This document shows, in pieces, positions 1 through 12,000 of a stretch of 64,000 bases of DNA. Source of the stretch: Adineta steineri (taxonomy: Eukaryota > Rotifera > Eurotatoria > Adinetida > Adinetidae); the NCBI GenBank assembly GCA_905250115.1, contig CAJNOI010000007.1, forward strand, positions 425,049 to 489,048, written 5' to 3'. The translations under genes and the position numbers were made by a program. The notes below the pieces were generated by a model. It was not told where the DNA came from and searched no databases. It saw only the letters and a program-made list of their open reading frames with translations. The first letter of the stretch is position 1, and every line of letters begins with the position of its first letter.

Positions 1-2355
1 ATGAATGATGATTTACGTGCCAAATTAATTTTTCGACAAAATGATTTAAAGAAATGCTTGGAAGGTGAAATATCGAAATCAATTGATGATTATGATGGTA
101 AAAAAGATCATAAATCATTAAATAAAATTCTTACACATGGAATTGATCTTATAAAAGATAAAAAAGTAACAACATATCCTGAATTAAAACAAAAATTAAT
201 AATTGAACATAAAAATGATGCTTTTATTGTCGATCCTGTTGTACGTTCACTTTATTGTACAATTGAAAAGCAAGGTTTGGATAATCTCGATAAACCAGAA
301 TTTCCATTAGCTATTCGTGATGTAAGTTATGATTAATGATTTCTTCTAATGATTTTCTAATATTTCTATTTTGATAGATGGTACGTCTTCCGGCTAAACA
401 ACAATTTGACACCGTTACACATTTAAACAAAGAAATAACAGAGTATGTTATTAATAAATCACTACTTCCTCATTATATTCTATTCATATTTATAATAGAG
501 AACCATCTCGAATACCTCAAGAACAATCATCAACTAAACATTCATGTTTAACATGTGGACATAAAAAAGCTCCTAAACAAAAAGTGTCAACATCACCAAC
601 AACAGCAACAACAAATACATCTATTGGTTTACTTGATGAACGCCGTCGTTTACAATTAAATACCCATAGAAATGAATTAGGTACTATTCTTCGTGAACAT
701 ATTCAATCGAGTCAACCACCCATTCGAAAATTTGCTGATCATACAAAAGAAGTTGATAAAATAACACGTAAAAGTTTAACACTTGTAACTCAACCAAAAA
801 TTTTATCTTATGAACAAATTCGTAATGATTTAAAAACGGAATATAAACAAACATTTTATCTTGTTGATCCAGTAGTTGATATCATACGTGATACATTTGA
901 TCATTGTGATATAACACAAATGAATGAAAAAACCAATTTAAATATATTAGATTCGAATATATCTCAAACAGCAAATTTATATAATCAAATAAATAATCAA
1001 ACAAATTTATTAACAACAGAAGAAATGAATTTATTAAAAACCAATCAATTAACATGGGTAAATCAATATTTAATTGATAATGAATTAAAAGAAAAGAAAA
1101 TAACGAAAAAACAAAATAAAGAATTAAATAAAATTTTACATCGTGCATTAGATATTCTCTCATTAAATCTTATTCATACATGGGATGAATTAAATTCTCA
1201 ATTAAGACGAGAATTTTCTAAAGCACATAATTTATGTGATCGTGCTATTGAATTAATAAAACAAGCACAAAAAGATGGTTTATTAGTATTAAATCAATCA
1301 CCAAATGCAATTCAACAAGATGTTACATCAATAAATATTATAAATGCAAATGGTAAACGACGTGTATCATCATTAATAACTGATCGTGCAAGACAAAATT
1401 TAAAAATGAATAGAAAAAAAATAGTCGTATCAATTTCAAGTTTATTATTAGAATATAATAAACCATTATATAATGAAAATCAAATTGAAAATTATGTTAA
1501 TAAAACATTTCATTATTTAGAAGGACAAAAAGTTGGACAATTTAAAGATTATAATGATGTTAAAGATAAATTAAAAAAAGATTTTAAACATAATCATGAA
1601 AAATTAATTGAACAAATTGTTGATGTTATTGAACAAGCACATGCATCAAATCAATTTGATGATATTGATAAATCGGAAGTACAAACATTAATGAGAGATA
1701 GACTTGATGGAAAACGTAAGAATTATTTAAAGAATTTTAAATTTTTTTTAAATCTTTTCTTTCTAATTTTTGTAGCATTAGTTATTAAAGAAATGTATGT
1801 TTCATTACCACCACGTGCAGGTGCATTTGCATCATCGAAACATACCAATGATGAATCATCACATTATTTATCAACATCTATTAATGGTGATCGAACATTG
1901 AATAGTAGTGCATCATCACATCGTGTTGGTCGTGGTCTTAGTTGGCGTGAAGCAAATGAACGTGCTAGAATTTTATTTTATCGTGGAAAACATCCAGCTA
2001 TACATTATGATGAACAAGCCGATGGATTTGATGTACGAATGTTACTTGAAACAACAACAGGTGGAACACAAGAAATACCTGTTACAGACAGTGATGTAAG
2101 ATATTTACATGAATTCTATTAAGAAATGCCAGAATCACATATTTATTTTCTTTCTAGGTTCATGAATTACTTAATTCATGTGGTGTTCAATGGGATGGTG
2201 TTAATATAATATCATTAGTTGATCATAGTGAAGATGTTGTACGTGCTGCTGAACAGGCTGCCTTAAAAGTAATACGTGAAAAAGGTCTTGTTGATCTTCG
2301 AACACCCCCATCAGCAAGAAATAAAGATGATAATGATGAACCTATATCATCATGA
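1..2355 (+). CDS. Membrane protein with four tandem ~90-residue helical repeats
   Basis: Exons 1-321, 378-442, 499-2095 and 2158-2355 join in frame with GT-AG introns and end in TGA at 2353-2355. The window opens on the ATG, so the true start may lie upstream. I do not recognise the family. Four diverged copies of one charged helical unit are visible. Each has a middle stretch of the type LNKILTHGIDLI / LNKILHRALDIL and then a W/Y-x-E/D-L-hydrophilic segment ending in xVDPVV or a similar motif. They start near 10, 600, 1020 and 1380. A single strongly hydrophobic segment (about 1738-1795, FFLNLFFLIFVALVI) follows. A C-terminal region outside it contains SLPPRAGAFA, a WREANERARIL helix and an ELLNSCGVQW segment. 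The layout suggests a type II or tail-proximal membrane protein with a soluble coiled N-terminal part. Function unknown. Confidence 0.75.
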
Positions 2356-3021
2356 ACACATTCATTTATTTGTTTTGTTTTTTCTTTACTTTCTTTTTCT
2401 TTCTTTCTTGTTTGTTTGATGTTTTAAGCATCATTTCTCTTGCGCGCGCTGACTAATTCCGCACGATTACATATCTCTCTCTCTCTCTTTCTCTTTACTA
2501 CACACATACGCATATATTGACATATTTAAAAAAGAAAAAAAGAAGCAAAATTATTCTAGACAACTTTGTTTGTTTTGTTTTTGTTGTTGTTATTATGATT
2601 TCAGTAATTCTTTGATGAAAAGAAAACAAAACATTGTCCTCTTATTTCTCTTCGTTTTTTTTTCTCTCTCTTTCTCTCTCTTGTCCTTTTGTCGCACTAT
2701 ACATAATATGTATTTAGTCATTTGCGTTTGTGTGTTTTTTCATAAAAAAAAAGATGTATCGTCATTGTCATTTGTCTCTATGTGAAAATAAAAAAAAACG
2801 TTCATTTATGGAGAATGATGCAGTTAGAAATATTAGATCATCATTGTTTTGTGTATATAAAAAAGAAACGAAGAGAAAAAAAAAATAAGGAAGAAAATAA
2901 ACACAAAAACAACAGGAGAATAAAATACACACAAACATCTCATTTTTGAAAAAAAAAATATTTCATTTCTTTTGTAGCAAAAAGAAAAAACTGATTGAGA
3001 AAAAAAAATAAGAAGAGCATA
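2356..3021. other. Convergent intergenic region, low complexity
   Basis: This lies between two convergent stop codons. It contains CT-rich and A-rich runs (2478-2500, 2655-2690, 2870-2960) and several AATAAA-like signals (around 2786 and 2897). No coding signal was seen. Confidence 0.6.
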
Positions 3022-6000
3022 TCACGATGATGCTGGCTGACGAGTATTGTTAGCTGGAGGAGTAAGAGAAGAATTGGACATAACATCCGTTGATGTATTA
3101 GCAGTTACATTTGTATGAGTTAATTGAAGTTGTTCATCCGCTAATTGTTGCCATCGATGAAGATTACTTCTATAGAAAATAATGAAAAAAAAGTAAAAAT
3201 AATGAAATTATTTGTTTTATATAAGATAATACTTGGCTCCATTGAGCATTGGCAGTGTTTCAGGTAATATACGTGCGATTAATGAATAACATGGTATACA
3301 AATACTTTTTATGAAAGTCACCTAGAAATAAATTTATGAGATATTAACGAGAAAAGAAGAAGAAGAAATACTTCAACTGAATAGCAATATCAAATTCTTT
3401 AACCGGATTATTAAAAGTCTGCAATATTCTATTATCCCCCTTGGCATTTGCCTCGAGAAAATCAAATTATTATATCAAAGTTATTCTCAAGATGAAAACA
3501 GTGTATTATGACTTTTTTTACTTAAGTAACTACAACATACCCATACTTTAGATAAGAACCTAGAAAAATTTATAATATAAAAAACTATTTATATATTTTG
3601 TCCTTATTTTCCTATAGAAAATGAATATCTTCTTAGAATAAGATGCGCGCTCTGTCTCTCTCTCTCTCTCTCTTGTTACAATAAAAGAATATATTACCTG
3701 GTTTTTTGGTAATTCATGAGCAAGTGATCGATCCATTAATGATTGTGGTTGAATACCTTGACGTTTTTCTTCATCACCCTGTATATAATTAATTAAATTT
3801 GATTTTAAAAAAAATAGCAATTAGAATAAGCAAGCATTTTTCTCTCTCTCTTTCTTTCATTGTTATGAATTAGAAGAAAGCAGCAATTACATATATATAC
3901 ATATATAGAAAAAAAAGCACACCTCTTCCCAAAACTCTTCCATAATTGTGCTGACAACATCTTGTTGTACATCCCAAGGTTTATACATGGCACATAAGTC
4001 AGCAGATGTCATTGATATTGATTGAAAGCGTCGACTGGAAAGCATAAAACACACAAAATACAGACAATCGAGCGTTAAAGCACGATAAATTTTTTTCTTT
4101 GAGTATTAGAAAAAAAAATCAAAACAATTTGAAAATGAAAAAAAATTAAAAATTTTAATCAGCCGCTCTTCTCCTGAAAATTTCCTAAAAAACTGTATTA
4201 GTGGTGATGATAGTGCCTGTGTTAATAAAGATATATTCCGTTAGTAAGTGCTGCTTTCTTGTGAAAATATGAATTAATAAATAGAAAGAGAGACAGTAAA
4301 AGCATTGAGAAAAAGTATCAAACAAATGAATCACCTGTTGGAAGAATTCTTCCATGATGATGCTCACATTCGACCGCTGCACCTCCCATTGTTTAAATGA
4401 AGAACATAAATCCGCAGCGGTCATACTGAGCCCCATCACGTGTAGCCTATAGATAAAAGCACAGCAATCAGAAGTATAATGAGTGAAGTTAAATTCAAAA
4501 AATAACATATGTGTGTGCGCTAGCATCAAAAGAATAGATTTTTTTGTTGTCTACGTAGTTATTATCATTCCAAAATGTCAACCGAGAAGGATAAGTGTAA
4601 AGTATGCATTAATTCTACATAGACTAGAGAGGCTAAGGATAAAAGAAACAGGCACTATCACCACACAAAAATACATATAGCAACAAAAGGATCAAAGAGA
4701 AGATAAAATAAATAAATGAGGATAGTAGCGGCGGATTTGGAAAATTTGAATAATAAATAATAATGGTTTGGTTTGGTTTTTTTTTGGTTTAAAAATAGTG
4801 ATATATATAAAAATCAATTCATTCAATAACTCACAAATGTTCCTTGTTTTGCCAACTAAATTCATTATTATCAACAATACGTTCAAGTTTAGGACGATTT
4901 TCGAAAAATAGTGCTAAATCAGTAGCTAATATACAATGACGAATTTCATCTAACATTTGTCGATATTCTTTCGATGAGAAATGTTTAAATATATTAAGAT
5001 TTTCAGACTAAAATAGTAACAAAGAAAAAAATGAATAGAATTTTTTTCGAAAATTTCATTTATCTTTTACTTGAAGTATGGTTACTGTTTGATTAAAATG
5101 ATGTCGTTCCATTGTAGAAGTTGAATAAATAGAAGCAAGAGTTGAAGCACTTTTAACCATAAACGCATTTGTTTTACCACGATGATCAAGATCATGACAA
5201 AGACAAGCAACAAATAAGGCAATACACTAAATAAATTCTTCTTCTTATAATTTAAAAAATATTTTTCAATTATTCAACATACATCATTCGGTGTAAAGTG
5301 ATGTTTAGTTTGTTTTATCACAGTATAAATTGCATGTGCCACACTGAATGCATGTGACCAATTATGATATGGCACATTTCGATAATTTTTTCGTACAGTT
5401 AATATAAATCTCATTAAACATTCCATATCGAATCTAAAGAAAATATACAGAAAAAAAACTTAGAAAAGATTTTTCTATTATTATCTTACTGATTTGCATA
5501 TATAGGATCAACATTGGCAAGATCAAGAAACATATATAGAACATAAACTGGTTTTTGATCATTATTAACCTCCCAAGGAGAATATTCGAATCGTTCTATA
5601 TTTGGAATGTTATCTGGAACTTTACAATTTTTCATACGTTCATATTCTTCATCGGTACATGATGCATGATATGATAAAACTTCAAGAGCTACTTTACATT
5701 TTTGTTCTGAATGACGAATACGATCATAAAGTGATGCATGATGTAAAGCTAAAGAAAAATATTTTTAATTAAATATGTTAATATGTTTAGAAATAATTTC
5801 ATTTACCAAGACCACAATAAACAGAAAATGTTTCAAAAGATTCTTCATCACTTTTTGTAAAATGTCCATTTTTTTTATTCACCATTTGAACAACACCAAT
5901 TACACTTCCTTGAATCATAATTGGCATACATAAAAGTGATTTCGTTTTATAACCTGTTTTTTGATCAATATCTCTAGAAGAAGAAGAAAAAAAAAGTATA

Positions 6001-9000
6001 TATAAATCAATTTATTTTGTTTTTTACCGATTAAATCGATTATCACTATAAGCATCAGCAATATTCAATGTCTTTCCAGTTGTTGCAACATAACCAGCAA
6101 TACCTTTATCCATTGGAAAACGTATACACGGACGTTCATCAGCTGGTGGACCTTTTTCTCTATCATTATCATTAATAGCTGATGAATGTAACATATCATG
6201 ATCTTCACGTCCAATATCAAATATTCGTGCATAAAGTTCTTTTGTACGTGTATCAAGCATGAATAATGAAGCACGATCAGCATTAACTAGTTTCTTCGCA
6301 TAACTCTAGAAGAATAGAAGAAAAAAAATTCAAATTGAATAAAAATCAAATAGATTCTTTTATTACCATAATTTTCAACATAACAACGTCCATACTGACA
6401 AGTTCTTGAAAAATTGATTTAGTTACAGTCAAAAGAAAATCATTTAACCGTCGTTCTCGTGTCATTGTATGATAAAGCTATAAGAAAAAAAGAATAATAA
6501 CACAATGAAATAAATAAAAAAAAAGAAAACAATATTTTGTTTTTAAATCGTTTTTTTTTCAAAACGAAAGTATATGAAATTAACATAGAGATATATTAAG
6601 CGAATTCGGTGGTGGTTATTCTTCTTTTCAACATGCGTTTTTTGTCAAATACATGTGTATTGATGATTTTATACGTATTTAAGCCGTATTAGAAAGAAGA
6701 TTGCGAAGGATAATTGAGCAAGCAATAAAAATTAAGAGTGAGAACAGATTTAAACACACACACACAGGTATAAAAGTAATTTCAAATAGTGTAGAAACAA
6801 AAGGATAGTGTATATATATAATAATCAAGGAATGTAATACCTCGTAGTACGTTTGGGTGGAAAGCTCATTCACACATTTTACAATTTCCTGAAGCAAAAT
6901 AGAATGATATTATTGACTACATTGAATAAAAGAATAAGTATAGTTCTATATATATATATTGAAAGCTACTATGTTGATTTGAAGAACTAATTATAAATAA
7001 AGCATAAAGATTCTTTAAAAGATAAGATTACATTGCTAATCTTTTTTGTTTTCAACAATATACATATGATCTTTTATTTACAATAATGAAAAGCTAGGTG
7101 TATTTTAGTGTGAATAATAATAGGTTAGCAAGTAGACAAAGACAATGAACTTACTTCTTCATCTTCATCAGAAAATGGAATTGCTGATTGATTTCGATAA
7201 AATTCAACTACACCTATTTCAGTATAAAAATTAATAATTATATTATAGGATCAGATTTTTCATACTAAGAAGTGTTCCATTCGCATTAATAATTGGATGA
7301 GCCATAACACTAGTTACTTTATCATCTTTAATAAAAAGACCATCAGGATATTTTTCTATTTTGAGCTGAAACAAAAAAAAGAAATAATCAATGAAAGTTT
7401 TCGAATAATTCAATTATTACCATAGCTTTATCATTGATACGAATAGTTTCTTTTGTAGCTGCAACATATCCAGCAAGACAACGACCGATTTCAATTGGAA
7501 TTGGAACAATAGAAATTGTTTGTTCACTAGAAAACAGATATTCTTAACTCAATAATTGATTCTAAGAAGAAAAAAAACCAGTATTTATAGACATGAGATT
7601 TTTAGATAATAAAAGATCCGTAATAATTTTCTTTTTTCAAACTTATCTTTCTATGAACCTACTCGTCATTTTCTGAAGTAAATAATCGTAAATTATTTCC
7701 ATTTTCATCAACCAAATACAAATTAAAACCATCAGCCGATATTGCTAAATAAACAACAATAAATTTATACTTAAAAAGAAATCAATATCTAAATATACTT
7801 GATGCTATTGATTTGCATAATTCATATAAAACTTGAGCTTTAGTTACATTTTGATTAACTTCATCAGTTAATTCATGTAATAAACGACGTTGATTACTTA
7901 ATTCGACTATCTAGAATGACAATCGATTATGATTTATAATAATAACAAAAAGTTTTTTTTATTTACTTTCGTCATTGATTTTGCTGTTGTTGATGATATT
8001 TGTTGAGTTGATGATTTTAATGATGATGATGATGGTTCTGTTGTAACAACTAAACGAAAAAGAGAATATAGCTAATCATAAAAAACTAACAGATGCTATC
8101 ATAAATCATAAAATGACTAAATATGACCAATAGATGATGATAAATTTTGTTATTTTTTTACCAGTATTTGTTGCTAATGACAATTCTGCTTCTGATGATG
8201 ATGAGAGATGGTTTTTTTGTGGTGAAATCGATGGCATTGTTGGTTGTGATGGACGTGATCGTTGAACTTTATATACTAGATCTCCTTCACTTATATTTCT
8301 CGACCATGGAGTTTTAACTAGTGCTGATGTCTGAGGTATTTTCGACATCCAATGCTCGATTGTATTCGAATTGACATTTTGTTGAATATATGTATCAAGA
8401 AATTCTGGATGTTCGGCAAGATAACTTTGTACTGCATCGGCTGTGACCGACGATGGTAACGGATCGGAATTGGCTATTAAAAACAGAAAAATATCTTTTA
8501 GTCTATTAAATTATATGAATAATATTATACATATGATTAAAAATTAATTTCTATTTAAAGATTATATATATATATATTTTTTTAGTTTTTAGTTTTTCAA
8601 TGCTACATTTTATTTCTTTGTTCATTTTTTGACATTATTCTCGTCCTTTTCTTTTTACTTCTTTTATATCGTATCATATTACAAAAAGCTTTTTCTTTTT
8701 TTTTCCTCTCGATTTTTCCATTTCCCTTTTTTCTTTTTCGGTCCATGTTCAGCAATACAACAAGCATTCCTCATCACTTCCTGTATGACTCTGAATAGTT
8801 AACTATCATAGTATATATGAGGTAGTAATAACGATGACTTTATTCTATCTTATTCTATGTGTCACTATGCTTGAAAAAAAAAAAGAAAGAAAGCAATGAA
8901 ATATAAACACGCACATATATATGCGTGCGCATCAATTAAAAGCATGCATATAGATACACGCAATACCTTCTCACTATTCTAAATTTTGATTGTGAGAGAC

Positions 9001-12000
9001 ATGCATACATACAGATTTTTATTTTCTCAGATATATATATCTATATATTCATATGCGTGTTTATGTGTGCACTTAGTCACACATACCTCTAGCGACGCCA
9101 AAGAATACTAATATGTAATTGTCAATTTAAACACGCGCTTAACTATTAAGGATTACCTTAAAGCTAGAAGATGAAAAAAAGAAGCAATAGGTAGTCACAG
9201 AAGATGACAGAATGAACATGAAAAAAAAAGCGTAGAACGTACCGCCATATTTGGCAGAAGAAGAATGACGAGTTTTCTTTTTTAATGAACTTTTGTTGTT
9301 GTTGTTGTTGTTTGTTAGATTTTGTTGATCGGATGAGGAACGAGCTGAAGTACAACATTTGATAAAATTCATAATGATAATTGTTGTGAACGTCGTCGTT
9401 GACGAATATCACAATAAACAGATGTTGATACTGATGATAAAGATGGAAGCGATGATTTAATGGCGTCGCAATAGTGAGTTGCGACATATGTCATGATCGA
9501 CACACTTTTTCGTCGTGCAACAACAACAACAATAACAACAACAAAAGCATGCGACCACCACCGACGACAATAACGACCAAAATAAATATGTGTAACGATG
9601 GCGTACGAGCGGTTGAAACAGCAATGAGGTTGATGAGAGGAAAAGAAATAGAAGAACGAGCGTCTTTATTAGAAGGCGCAAGCAACTAGTAAAGAATTGT
9701 ATGTAGGCAATCGATAGCGCGGGCGAGGCGCATGGACGTTTTGTTGCGTCTATAAACCAACACCACTATCAGGAGTTGAAGCACTAGTCGCCGACGTACT
9801 CTCTGGGTAGCTAGCCCGGAGACGAATAACCAAAGCGAAGAAAGAAGGAAGAAGAGAAGAAGTAACACTACTAGCACAACAACCCTCTTGTTTCCGTCAT
9901 TTTCTTTCTCCTCTCGTTGACTCGGCCCGCTAGTAGAAGGGAAGAAGACAAAGAATTCGCGTCATGCTGTTACTACATACTATTGCTCGATGCGACGAAG
10001 CAGAAGCTTTACAAATTATGATTGAGGATGAACGCAATAATACTGCAACGATAACGCGGCAACAAAGCTTTTTATGAAAGAAAATGTCGATTACCGACAT
10101 TGAGTAATGAGTAAAAACTTTTCCTATTCTCTTATCTCTTATTATTATCTTCTATATATTTCATATTGAATCGAATACAAAAAAAAAAGGAACCTTTGAT
10201 AATAACAAGGTGTTGTTAGTCAGATTAAAATGAATATATATTCCCCATTGTGACATATATATTCAAATCGACATCTATAATCAAGGTCACAAAGATGTAC
10301 TTAAAAGACAATGTCAACAATCTTAACAGTAATGTTGACAACGAAAACATATTTGTACTTGTTTAATAATATACAACGGAATAAGATAAATCCGAAAAGG
10401 AAAAATCATGATTGATCTATAATAACTAATTTAAGGACTATAAAAGAAAATAAATTGATCTAATCGTTACTCTCAGGCATTTTTCTTCCTTTTTTAATAG
10501 TCATATTACATATATCAAAAGAAAAAAAAAATATATCTAAGACATGCAAAAGTAATTTGTTACTAGACAAAAGATGAAGTATGCCAGAATAATGTAAATG
10601 GAAAGCATGAGATCCGAAATGATGAGAAAAATAAGATAATTGCTCTATTAACTTTATCTGTCACGAAATAATATCTGGTGCTCTTTGCTTTATTTTCTCT
10701 TAATCTAGTCTGTTCATCATTTTTCATGTCTATGGGTTATGTCAACCTTTCGACAATGAGAACTTCTTTAAATAATCAAATTACATGAAGGATGAAAAAC
10801 AAAAATCTATTCTCTAACAATGACAATTGTTGAATGATATCTCTCGTACGAAACAAATCTAAAATCATTTGGAATCTACTCCTATCGAATAGACGTCACT
10901 GATTATTTAAACAATAACGAACGACTAGAATTCTTTTTATTCATAATTGAATTAAGTATTGAGTTTCATATGACAACAATAATAATATTTAATAATCAAT
11001 TTCTCTTTCAATTCTAATTCCATTTAAAACAATATTGTATGGATTAATAAAAAAAAAATTTTTTTTTTACTATCGAAAAATAAATCATTCGTTTTTATTT
11101 TGATAAAATATATTATTTCAAGAATACGATAGAATCATAAATTTTCTTTCGACATATATATATATATATATGTCAAGTGATGAAACGAAGAATTGTTTAT
11201 CTCGAGAAAATAAATCTTATAAGAAAAGAAAAAAAAACGAAATGATTTTAGAGATATAATACTCAAGATGAATTAGTTTAAATCTCTCGATCAAACATCG
11301 TTACTTCTTCTATCATAAATAAATCTTTCGATAAATAATAAAATACTTCTATCTTAATTTTTTCTTAGCCTGACCGAATACATTAACAATACTGGCATGT
11401 AATCGTTCGGTTAACTGTCAAAAATTCAATGAGTACTAAGATGATGAATGATTCAACATATAATCGTAAAAAAAAAGAAACTAAATAAGTTACTACTATT
11501 CATGATAGGTGGTGTATGTAATAAATTATATTTATTGAACGACTCAAGAGATTTCTAAATCATATTATACTATTTCGAAATATTAAATAAGTTATTTTAG
11601 ATGATTGAAATGAAATTATATATAATTTAAAGATAAAAACTTAGATATCTAATGAAGCATTAGAAGTTCAATAAAGAATATATATATATAAGAATAATAT
11701 TTTGTTTTTATTGAATGATTGAATCTTTTATAAAAGTTTCACATTTATTTAATACTAATTGCATGAATAATCATTATGGTTGAAAAACTACAAATGTCTT
11801 TTCAGGGTCTAGTTCAAAGTCTTCTTTGAGGCGAGAAAATTTATAAGTAGAAATATATTTATAAGAAAAAAGAAATGACGAAGAAGAAGAAGAAGAAGTT
11901 AAAGGAAGAAAACACATCATGAGAAGAAAAAAAAACCATTCATCCATGAGTATACATGCACGCCATATTTAAATCCGGATATAAGAACGTCAGCGGCGAC

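Noticed and set aside
882-1163. Minus-strand open frame inside the first gene
   Set aside because: Antisense shadow of a well-supported, repeat-bearing coding exon, rich in Leu/Ile/Tyr as expected from AT-rich antisense sequence.
3371-3455. Open minus-strand stretch ([20 protein letters not shown]) in the PDE10A intron, looking like a duplicate of the exon at 3698-3778
   Set aside because: Its possible donor is in the wrong phase and the similarity beyond the initial Gly-Asp is weak. It may be chance or a decayed exon copy.
6740-6770. ACACACACAC run as a possible telomere-like tract
   Set aside because: A plain dinucleotide run without GGG units or an inverted partner, so not a member of the hairpin family.
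9457-9877. Several overlapping open frames on both strands upstream of the internal PDE10A exon
   Set aside because: Low-complexity products (runs of Cys, Leu, Asn or Arg) from triplet repeats and GC-richer promoter-like sequence, with no splice or family support.
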